This document shows, piece after piece, positions 45,664 to 55,010 of a stretch of 64,000 bases of DNA; position 1 is the first letter of the stretch, and the number at the start of each line of letters is the position of its first letter. Position numbers and translations under genes: made by a program. Origin of the DNA: Akebia trifoliata (Eukaryota > Streptophyta > Magnoliopsida > Ranunculales > Lardizabalaceae); the NCBI GenBank assembly GCA_017979445.1, contig CM030706.1, positions 20,601,884 through 20,665,883 of the forward strand. Reading direction: 5' to 3'. The notes below the pieces were generated by a model. The model was given only the letters and a program-made list of their open reading frames with translations, did no database searches and was not told where the DNA came from.

Positions 45664-46930
45664 TAATTTTGATAGCATAACCTAGCCAATCCATAATTGA
45701 TGAAGAAAAAAATACATTTAAAATTTCTCTCTGCATCAAATCATAGGAAATTATCCCATAAAAGAAAGAGGGTCCAGATATTCATTATTAGTACAGTAAT
45801 GATTTCGATGGGTAACTTAGGATCGATCCTACAACCTAATTATTGTAATTCCACCCAATTAAGCTTTGGGAGATTCGAAATTCTGTAGTACTGTTTGAAA
45901 ATTCAAATTATTCACCTAAAATATTAAACTTTTTTTTTCTATTTAGGTCCATATGGGAATCTGGGATTGAACCCAATCTCAGACTTCATGGTGTTGGAGC
46001 TCAAGACTCACTGGCTAAGATTACATAGAATCATCCGAGGGGATCGAAAACCCATTCTTGTATTTCAATTTTATTCATAAATTCATAAAATAAAATGAAA
46101 ATCCATGATATAGTAACTAAAATTGAATCCAATTACAAATCAAAATCTTTAAAACAAAAGAAAACTTGAAACTTGAGGATTTTTTGGTAAGGTGGGATAT
46201 GTCAAAGCTAGCACTAATACAGATGATTCCCAATTCCATACATTAGGTACCCTCAAAAATAAAAATAAAAATAAAATCCATACCTAAAGCAATAGTAGCA
46301 AACTATTATAATAGGGTCCATTTCTGATTACTTCTAATACTTTATCCCATCTAATTTAGGGTGGTAAAGTGAGATTAGAAAGATGACCAGAACTCAAACT
46401 ACAGCTTTGGTATGCAGATAAGTAATCAGCATTAGCAACTAAAATAATAAGAATGAGAAAACTCACCTATTATAGTGCTCTTTCACTAAGAAAACGAGAT
46501 TGAGCATGACAGACCCTCCTACCAGAACATAAATGATTTCATATTTGCATTTCAAACTGGATGTTAAAAAGCTGAACCTCAAGAATAGGTTGTTCACATG
46601 CCACAAGTCTGACTACTTCATTACAACATCTATTTTTTAACCAAATACATCTTGTCAATTTGGTTTCTATGCAGATGCACCAAGGATAAAAGACATTTCC
46701 AAAGTATTTCAAGAAGAGTAGAATACTATATTGTTGTATTTGTTTAGTAGCAAACCAAAGTGAGAGGAGATAAGAAATTGAAACTATGAACCTACAGTAG
46801 TTAAAACCCAATTACAAGAAACAACTGGGTGAAATATCATAGTAGACTACTATGGTGAAACATTGAATAGTTATGACTACTTGATCAAATGTCTAACATC
46901 ATGGTGAAAGTTGTAGATCAAAAGGAATAC

Positions 46931-47014
46931 CTCAAGGCTTCAACCAAATACAATGATTCTTCAGCAGAGATTTTATAGCCACCTTCCCCACTGACTGCCC
47001 TATGGAAATCAACT
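46931..47014 (-). pseudogene. Exon-like fragment, family not recognised
   Basis: An 84-bp minus-strand stretch with acceptor (ttaacag) and donor (gtattc) encodes VDFHRAVSGEGGYKISAEES followed by LYLVEAL. The intact splice sites and protein-like composition suggest another captured exon. I cannot name the family. Confidence 0.5.
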
Positions 47015-47989
47015 CTGTTAAACCATTAGAGAAAAAATAAGATGAGGTTTTCATAGTTCAAAAATTTGGGCAAAAATTTCAATCACCCACACAAACTTGC
47101 AAGGAAAGTAGCATCTACGAGATTAAAGCTTACTGTCATCACCCTATCAGCATAAAGGGGCTATGCACTCCAAACCTTTTTTTTAAGAGAACCAAATTAT
47201 TGGTTCTCAATGCAAGTTATTGGTGCAGCAGTTGAGAAAACACATTACTTGTTAGAAGAATACATAATAATGTTGCCATCTATCACAATATTGCAATTTG
47301 AAAGGCGCAATAAGGCCCCATTCAGAATTTAGCTCGACCCTATTGAAGAAGTAATTTCAGTGCACTTAAAATGGAAGTAGAAATCACATAAATCCAAAAA
47401 CATATATAGATCAGATTGCTACATTTTATTTAAATACATGAAGAAAGGATATAAATCCAATTAAAAGAAGATCATCTTCTATATATTTTTATTTATTTAT
47501 TGAGAAAAAAAAAAACTTCTGAAATCTAAAATTCTAAAATTTCAACAAGTACATTAAAAAAAACATGAATAACAAAAAATAATTAACAAAAAAAAAAAAT
47601 CAGGGTTTACCAAATCACAATTAGCAGAAAAATTTCAAATAAGAAATCGTTGGAAGTCTAGGGTTTCAATCCATGGATGAAGGATCGGATTGCAAAGTAT
47701 CAATTGCAAAAAAAATTTAAATCGAAACATCAGAGAAAGAGAGAGAGAGAGAGAATGTGTGAGCTTACCAGTTGTTTCACTCTAGCTTGTCGAAGTAATC
47801 TCACAAGCCCCAACAAACAGCAAGAAAACGAGAGAGAGAGAGTGACAGACAGAGACGAAGGAACGAGAGGGAAATGAGAGGGAAGACATAATTGGTTTTT
47901 CGCGCGCACTTCTTTAGCAAATTAATTTCTTTTTTCGTCGCGCGGTGAAGAGGATTTACAAACGGATTGTGTTTTTTCGCTGCCCTTTT

Positions 47990-48155
47990 TGTGCCTTATA
48001 GCTGCGGATAAATTAAACCGTTGCTAAAAAACGATTATTTTTCAGATAAATCGAGTGGAGTGTGTGCCTTGTAGCGGCGGATAAATTCATCCGCTGCAAA
48101 AAAACGATTTTTGTTCCTTTTACAAACGGAATTAATTTTCCGCTGCTATTTATAC
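47990..48155 (+). repeat. Right subterminal palindromes of CACTA-1, inner group
   Basis: Three palindromes of the TAGCGGCGGATAAATTCATC + CGCTGC type (about 47998, 48070 and 48121) match the left-end array. They are separated from the outer group by about 1.6 kb of AT-rich repeats and a hAT-like insertion. Confidence 0.75.
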
Positions 48156-48248
48156 TATAAAAAAAAATATTTTTAAAATAATAATTATTAAAAATATTAT
48201 TTTTAAACTAATTACTTAAAAAGAAAACATAATAAAATTGGATTTATG

Positions 48249-48471
48249 TAAGACTACCATCGGATAGTGCTATATCCGAATTCGAATCCGATCGAATATC
48301 ACTAACCAAGATTTTTTGAAAAAAAAAGTCTTAAAATCAAATAAACTTTAATTTTTGAAAAAAAATGATGAAAAATTTGAATAAAACATCAACTAGTTTT
48401 ACATCAATTTGAAGAAATTGATTTTCAAACGCTAAATTAATATTATTTTGATTGAGCTAGGTTGAAGCCAC

Positions 48472-48517
<46 letters not shown>

Positions 48518-48926
48518 GGGGAAGTACCTACCTTGATGCTCGTTGGCCGGAGAAGAGGATGGCTACGGAGCTCACACAGTCAAAATGACGAAACCTACAC
48601 TGGTTTTTGCGTTTGAGATTGGAGAGAGAAGATACATTGTTAAATTTAGTTGTGTAACATGAATACACAAACAGGTATATAAGTACAAAATAAGTTTTGT
48701 TGTGTTACATGCATACATAACACATATATTTAAATCAGAGCAGATATTATTGAATTGGATTTCGTAACATTTGAATTCGTATCCGAAACTCATTCGAATG
48801 TTAAAATAACATCCGAATGTTAAAATAACATCCGAATCCAAATTTGATATCCAAAAATTTTGGATAATATTCGATTTTCCAAATTCGAATTTGGATTTGG
48901 ATTTCGGCTATCCATTGACACCCCTA
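48249..48926. mobile_element. Non-autonomous hAT-like element
   Basis: The inserted 678 bp is flanked by an 8-bp target duplication gatttatg at 48241-48248 and 48927-48934. The right end reads ...tggatagccg-type sequence into TTGACACCCCTA, whose inverse TAGGGGTGTCAATGGATAG pairs imperfectly (12 of 19) with the left TAAGACTACCATCGGATAG. The AGGGGTGTCAA end and 8-bp duplication point to hAT. No coding sequence is recognised. It contains a (GT)n(GA)n microsatellite. Confidence 0.65.
48474..48517. repeat. (GT)n(GA)n compound microsatellite
   Basis: About 14 GT units are followed by about 7 GA units, within the hAT-like element. Confidence 0.95.
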
Positions 48927-48959
48927 GATTTATGTTATTTAATTTATTTATAAGAGACG

Positions 48960-49715
48960 TGTCTACTAATAAATAAATAAAAAATTTAAATAATAATTAT
49001 TAATTTTTTAAAAACTAAATAAAAAATGATATTTAAATTAATATTTTTAAAAGAAAACGTAAAAAATTATTAATAAATTTTTTTATTATTAAAAATATTA
49101 TTTTTAAACTAATTATTTGAAAAGAAAGCATAAGAAAAATGGATTTACGTTATTTAATTTACAAGAAATAATTGTATTTGAAGTACTAATAAATTTTTTT
49201 AAAATAATAATTAATAAAAATATTATTTTTAAACTAATTATTTGAAAAGAAAACGTAAGAAGAATGGATACAAGAGACATGTCTTTTTGAAGTACTAATA
49301 AAAAAATATTTTTTAAATAATAATGATTAAAAATATTATTTTTAAATTAATTTTTTAAAAAAATTATAAGAAGAAACTTATCCATTTGAATCGAAATAAA
49401 AAAAAGATTTCTTAATAATAATAATAATTATTAAAAAATATATTTTTAAATTAATTTTTAAAGAGAAAACGTAAGAAAGGTAGACATATCCGCTTGAATC
49501 AAAATTTTAAAAAAAATGTTAATAATAATTATTAAAATAAAAAAATATGTATATTCGCTTATTATTAAAATTAATAATAATTTTTTTAAACGTAAGAAAA
49601 ATTTGTGAAACATTATAAGAACAGATGTATCCGCTTGAATCAAAATAAAAAAGAGATTTGTTACAGATTAATTATTAAAAAAAAAATTTCAATTAATTTT
49701 TTAAAAAGAAAATTA
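48960..49715. repeat. AT-rich degenerate tandem array
   Basis: Roughly seven diverged units, about 100-120 bp apart, contain 'aataataattattaaaaata' followed by 'ttatttttaaactaatt' and 'gaaaacgtaagaa'. One related unit lies before the hAT-like insertion at about 48175-48240. The unit repeats include short pieces such as 'atccgcttgaatcaaaata'. Confidence 0.65.
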
Positions 49716-49719
49716 ATTT

Positions 49720-50105
49720 CCTTGGGGCGGCGGATACAACTAGCCGCTGCAAAAATACATTTCAATGTGCTTCCTATAGTGGCGGATAAAATATCCGCTG
49801 CCAAAAACCTTTTTTAATAAGTGTGGTCCCCTATGGTGGCGGATACAACTATCCGTTGCAAAAAAAAAAAAACATTTAAATGTGCTCCCTATAGTAGCGG
49901 ATATCAATATCCGCTGCAAAAAACGTTATTTCTTCGAATGTGTATCACCTGTAGCGGCGAATACAATCATCCGCTGCAATAAAACATTTCAGTGTTTTCT
50001 TCCTTCCGAAATGTGTCTCTTATAGCAGCGGATTAGTATATCCGCTGCAAAAAACATATTATACAGCAGCGGAAATATTGATCCGCCACTATAAACCGTC
50101 GCTAT
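49720..50105 (+). repeat. Right subterminal palindrome array of CACTA-1, outer group
   Basis: Seven palindromes of the TATAGTGGCGGATA...TATCCGCTGCAAAAA type lie at about 49725, 49775, 49832, 49890, 49948, 50019 and 50060, a period near 55-65 bp. They mirror the left array at 26454-27030 and end next to the terminal inverted repeat. Confidence 0.85.
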
Positions 50106-50128
50106 ACACCAAAAATGTTGTAGTGTTG

Positions 50129-50895
50129 CCTTTTGGATCCGTTGAGTGAACTTCTTCATTTTTTAAACCTTATAAAAACTGAAACAAATAATATTAAAAA
50201 AAAAATTACCAAACATATTATGTCGAACCATATCTATCGAATTTGGAAAATTAATGTCGACCTATATACTACGTGAAAATTGGAAAATTTGACAAGAAAA
50301 TTTTATGGGCCAAAGCCAACAAATTTTAGAAACCAAATTTCAACAACTCAAGGTTGTTGAAAACTTTTATGTTCATAGATTTGACGGCTTAGAGTTATTG
50401 AATTTCTCTTATTCTCCATTAATTTGAAGATTTCGACTTGTAAAAAAAAAATTCGACAATGAGAAAATTAACACCTTGGTCCGTTAAATATGGACTTTTT
50501 TTTGTGTTGTGATATAAATCGTCATATAGCAAAACATGGCGTTCACGATCAGTTGACATGTATCTACAATTATCGACCTTTCAGGGTTGACATATTCATC
50601 AACAAAACTCATTTTTGCCTAGAATAAACACATTATAATGATGTCTAAACACATTCTGAAGATGATAAATATACAAAAACTTATACATTACAGTTCAAGA
50701 TCTAAGTTTTCTACAATAATAAAAAAAATCCCTGATTTTTCTACAATTAGAGAAAATCCCGGCCGAAGTTGATGAAGTTGTCTATGAAAGACGATGACGT
50801 TGTGATGAAGAATTTCAATCATAACTAATGAAAACATATTTGATTGATACATATACTATATGTGGATATTAATAAATTATGGGTGTGCAACTACT
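50129..50895. other. Right part of the MULE, little coding
   Basis: Apart from the beginning of the plant-mobile-domain reading at 50126-50164 (minus strand), no family is recognised. The sequence is AT-rich with short words repeated ('aaaattggaaaattt'). Confidence 0.5.
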
Positions 50896-51391
50896 ACGTG
50901 AGTGTAGATATCTCAAAAGGTGGGTGCAATTATTCTCATCCTTCATTCAAACTTTTAGAACTTTTTGAAAGTCAACAATTATGACCTATACTCGGTCATC
51001 AAGGCGTTTTTAAAATAGATTTTTTTATATTAATAGATCACCTAATTCTGACATGTGTATATTTCCAACAACTATCAATGATATACAGGGCTGACCACTT
51101 AGGTAATTGCGTAAGACCCCACATCAGCGGAGGGCCCGTCCAAAAATATATTTTTCGATTTGATTCTTTCTATGATAAAATACAATGTCTACATGGCATT
51201 TTTTGATGTAGACTAAGTACTTTGATCTGCGTATCATGTAGAAAATGATTTTATTAGGAGTCCAATGCCTTTTAAACTCCTATCAAAAAGTGCCACACAG
51301 GTTTTATTAAGAGTCCAATGTTTTTTAAACTCCTACCAAAAAGGTTTATGGATCCCAATTCTCAATAATTGAAGGACAGAAAGCATTTAAA

Positions 51392-51469
<78 letters not shown>
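51392..51469. repeat. (AT)n microsatellite
   Basis: About 38 AT units with one interruption (tatatta) near 51410, inside the hAT element. Confidence 0.95.
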
Positions 51470-51471
<2 letters not shown>

Positions 51472-52573
51472 TTCTTGTACAATTAAGTTGAGAACACCCT
51501 CCCCATATAATAAGTTTCCAAAATTTTTTTTTTTACCATATCTTAGATCATATTAAAAATAGAGTGTGACTAGCCTTACCTATTCATTAGGATTTCAACT
51601 CTTACTAAGGGTGTCGAGCATACCATTTGGCATAGAAAAACATGATTTGATACTACATGGTTGTAGAGGACAAAATCCATTAGTTTTGAAAAAAAAAATT
51701 ATAATTTTTCATCGTTAAATTTCAATTCTAAATTTAAAAGTTCTGTGAAAGTTTGGTAGCCATCCATTATCAAAACCTAGGATCAAGTCCTAATTTTACT
51801 TTTTTCATGAAATCAAGAGTGCTTTATTGTTGGATTGCAAATTTGATAATCAATTTGAGCTCAGGAACCTTATTAAGAATTAAAATCTTACTAATTTAGT
51901 AAGGATTATGATTTTCTAAGAATTGGTAGTTTCAAAACATAAAAAATTCTCAATGCCTAGGTTGAGACTTCAAGATTTGTTTTTATTAGTTTTAAAAAAA
52001 GGTTGTTTTAAGCCCTCTCCCCTTGTACATTAAAAGCTAAAATAAAATGAAAATAAAATTAAAAAAATAGCTCCGAAATCCCACACACGTTGTAGGTCTA
52101 CAAAATTTATTAAAATAATTTTTGTTATTTTCATATAATTTATTCTTTCTCAAGTTTTCAACACATTTCACTTACCCTATTACTACCATCTTCTCTCCCA
52201 CACATACATAATCTTTCTTTATAAATACCTTAATAATTTAATTTGGAGCATCGAAGCATAAGTAGGACATTTTTATTAAGGTAAATTTAATATTTGGATT
52301 AACTAAAGTATTAAATTGATCTTTCTCTCTCCATCATTATTATTCTTTTATCTATTTATTCTCATTTGAAAAGCACATAATTATTTAATTATTTATTTTT
52401 GAATTGTCAAAGGAAGACATTATTAATCCTATTTTGGATTTGATTTGATTTTTTCATGTTTTTAGGTGGATTAACCTTATTGTTTATTGAAAATGATTTG
52501 CTCTTTAAAAAATAAAAGAACTTTAAATAAAAAAAATTATTATATAATTAATCAATTGATATTATTTATATTA

Positions 52574-52685
52574 GAGAGTTACTATTCCCACACCAAATTT
52601 TACTAATGCCACACCAATTATGTACAAAATTCACATAGGAATCGGTGTGGCATTAGTAAAAGTTGGTGTAGCAATAACAGCCCTC
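52574..52685. mobile_element. 112-bp MITE nested in the hAT element
   Basis: The arms are inverted repeats of more than 40 bp ('ttttactaatgccacacc' and its complement) around a short centre, starting GAGAGTTACTATT and, inverted, GAGGGCTGTTATT. A tatatta direct repeat (52567-52573 and 52686-52692) flanks it. An 8-bp duplication with one mismatch is also possible, so the superfamily is not settled. Confidence 0.8.
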
Positions 52686-52772
52686 TATATTAATGTATTA
52701 AATATTAAAAAGACCTCCTTCAGAGTTTTCGTCCTAGGCATCAACTTGCATCGAGCCGGCCCTGATGATATA

Positions 52773-54180
52773 TAGTCGCTTGTGTACCTACTTTATCTTA
52801 AATTACAGCTTTGAAAATGTGTTATTTAATTAAGTCCAATAAACAGTGTGTATTGCGCTCTTAAGAAATATATTCCTCTTAATGAATTGTTTTAACCAAT
52901 GAGATTGTGCCATGTGTACTGCAAAAAGGAGATTGACTGCGCAAGTTTCCATTTTTCTCTATATAATAATTTAAAAATTAAGGAACATTTTCCTTACTGC
53001 TTTTATATTATTTATCATCATTTTTATTTCGCCATCAGACTATAAAATTAAAAAATAGAAACATGTCACATCCCACAATTAAAACCTTCATTTGACTTAA
53101 AGGTTCGATTTAAGGGGGATGAATAGCAATTAAAAATCATTGATTAATGTCAACTAATGTTTGAGAAAAAAAAAATAAAAAGATATAAGAACCTTGATTA
53201 AGCTGAGGATTGCTATGACATCAATAATCCAACTGCCATTTTTAGTAATCATTAAATATAATGATTGGTGAAAACGATAAGGTGAGCATTATAATGGTAT
53301 TTTCTATGATTATATGGCAATCACTACTTTATTTTACAGATAATTAGATTATTTCTTTAAATATAATGTATTATATATATATTTTTTATTATGAAAATTA
53401 GATTTTCCAACAATTTTTTTTCACTTTAGGCTCAACCAACATTTGTAACTTTCTTTAAAAAAAAAAATAATAAATAAATATTGGACTGGGAGAAAACTTT
53501 TCGAGATTCCAAATGTTTTATCCCCATAGACAAATAGTATTTTGAGCCGTTCTATATTATATTGACTTCCTGCCACACTATTGTGCCGTCGTAATGGCAT
53601 CTGAAAGCATTTATGGCTCCACACCTCCACATTAGCATAGGTTTGTAGGAAGTCCGTTTAATATTTTTCTTAATACTATTTCTTAAAGTTAATTATAGAC
53701 AACATGTGTTTTTTTTGTCTTCTTCCTTGCAAATTAACTGTCAATGCAATGGACTTGAATATTAGGTGACGCTGAAAAAAAAATAAATAATGAGTAATGA
53801 TTTTCGGACTCCCCCACCATGTGTCATACTCAAAATACTCTTTTGATGTGCTGTTCTATGGCGTTGCAACGTCAATCACGTACCATCAACATTCTCAAAC
53901 CCTGTGCATTCATCATTATTATAAAAAAAAATTGCTACCAAAAAATATTGTACCGAATATCTTACAAGGTCAGTTCCAATCTCAAGAAAATTCATATTTT
54001 TCTCTTATCTCAATTGTCTATTCGACAGAAAACATCAATCACGATTAAGGTTAGTGTTGAGTTTAGTTCCACATGGGGCTTATTGCCTCATCTCTCCTTA
54101 TAAACTCTTCGGCTCTCAACCCATTTTCAATTGATTTTGAGTTGGGTTAGTGTTTTTCAATTAATTAAATTCTAAATATC
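52773..54180. other. Intergenic, no gene recognised
   Basis: AT-rich with scattered poly-A. Open frames near 53421-53630 and 53797-54103 have no recognisable motif. Confidence 0.5.
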
Positions 54181-54188
54181 TAGGGGGC

Positions 54189-54910
54189 GATTGATTCAGC
54201 TTCTTAAAACTGCTGTCAGCTTCTGCTGTCTGAATCTGCTGTCTGATTCTGCTGTCAAAATCTGAAAAGCTGAAAAACTTGTTTGATAGAGCTTTTTAAA
54301 ACTGCTGTGCTGTTGACTAGAATCTGACTGTGGACTGTTTGATACAGCTTCTAAAATCTGCTGTAGTAGGGTAAAATGACCAGAATGCCCTTAAGGTTGA
54401 TAATGCAACCAGAATGCATAAAAATTGCCAGAATACCCCTATACATATATAATTACACTAAATATATATATATATAAATATAATAAAATTATATAAAAAA
54501 TTAAAAAAATAATTATTTTAATTTTAAAATGTTTATAAATCTATAAAAAATTATAGAAAAATTTATAATTCTATAGAAATTTCGGCAGCATCTCCTCTTA
54601 AAAATAGACATATAAAATTTTCCTAATAAATGAAATACCTGCATAATACACAATCCAACATAATGTACGCAGAATGCATCAAAAATTACTAAAATACCCC
54701 TATAAATATATAATTACACTAAATATAGATAAATATAATAAAATTCTATAAAAATTTCGACAGCATCTCCTCTTGAAATTGAACATATGAAATTTTCCTG
54801 ATAAACAAAATACCTGCATAATTCAATCCAAATTTCACATTTTACATAGCACATCCACATTACATCGTATATACATAACACATCCACAACCACCACATTT
54901 AGATTCTGAC
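54189..54910. repeat. Probable DNA-transposon fragment with internal repeats, cut by the gap
   Basis: Begins GGGGGCGATTGATTCAGCTT, the style of a terminal repeat in PIF/Harbinger- or hAT-like elements. It contains three copies of a 13-bp word (tctgctgtctgaa) at 54223-54262. A longer duplicated block follows: 'gaatgcataaaaattgcc' onward (about 54412) recurs from about 54671 ('gaatgcatcaaaaattac'), including 'aatacccctata' and 'agcatctcctctt'. The right end is lost in the gap, so no class is assigned. Confidence 0.45.
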
Positions 54911-55010
54911 NNNNNNNNNNNNNNNNNNNNNNNNNNNNNNNNNNNNNNNNNNNNNNNNNNNNNNNNNNNNNNNNNNNNNNNNNNNNNNNNNNNNNNNNNN
55001 NNNNNNNNNN
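54911..55010. other. Assembly gap of 100 N
   Basis: Exactly 100 N, the customary placeholder for a gap of unknown size. It separates the sequence at 54910 from the middle of the Athila-like pol, so the 5' half of that element is missing from the assembly here. Confidence 1.

Larger units (their letters stand above)
45062..47985. other. CACTA-1 region upstream of TNP2
   Basis: This holds the TNP2 upstream sequence, a minisatellite (45436-45663), AT-rich DNA and one exon-like piece (46931-47014). Around 47730-47880 a GA-rich tract with (GA)n runs at 47737-47753 and 47831-47842 resembles a plant 5' untranslated region. A minus-strand open stretch before a gtaagc donor at 47766-47812 may be a first exon, family unknown. 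Confidence 0.5.
26442..50125 (-). mobile_element. Giant gene-capturing CACTA element (CACTA-1), 23.7 kb
   Basis: The left end CACTATAACATTTTCGATGT and the inverted right end CACTACAACATTTTTGGTGT match over 29 bp with about five differences. A perfect 3-bp target duplication ttg flanks it (26439-26441 and 50126-50128). The terminal repeats continue into palindromic subterminal arrays on both sides. The element encodes the two genes typical of En/Spm elements on the minus strand: a TNP2-type transposase (39635-45061) and a PTTA/Transposase_24 gene (36617-39460). Between these and the left end lies an 8-kb block of captured host exons, again on the minus strand. Later insertions inside it are two solo LTRs, a hairpin MITE and a hAT-like element. 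Without them it would be about 20 kb. Confidence 0.92.
25062..50941. mobile_element. Mutator-like element (MULE) carrying plant-mobile-domain sequence, split by CACTA-1
   Basis: The two ends are inverted repeats of about 44 bp: left GGTGGGAATAATTGCACCCA, right (inverted) GGATGAGAATAATTGCACCC, followed by a shared 'ctacac/tctacactcac' block. A 9-bp target duplication flanks it, tttattcaa (25053-25061) and ttcattcaa (50942-50950), with one mismatch. A 9-bp duplication is the signature of Mutator elements. Without the CACTA insertion the element is only about 2.2 kb. It contains a plant-mobile-domain fragment on the minus strand and an exon-like piece on the plus strand. No transposase domain is visible, so it is non-autonomous and may be a Pack-MULE. 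Confidence 0.72.
51086..52764. mobile_element. Non-autonomous hAT element
   Basis: The 1679-bp element has a perfect 8-bp target duplication atgatata (51078-51085 and 52765-52772). Its ends are CAGGGCTGACC and, inverted, CAGGGCCGGCTC, a terminal type widespread among plant hAT elements. There is no transposase. It contains a long (AT)n microsatellite, a dispersed repeat related to 24566-24860, and a nested MITE at 52574-52685. Confidence 0.88.

Noticed and set aside
45404..45739. Long open frames on both strands over the 12-bp minisatellite, including Met-Ala-Cys and Asp-Gly-Leu repeats
   Set aside because: A 12-bp unit without stops stays open in several frames by construction. No start context, splice sites or known family support a protein.
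45960..45990. GGGATTGAACCC-like sequence resembling a tRNA T-arm or B box
   Set aside because: No A box, no cloverleaf and no flanking tRNA structure could be built around it.
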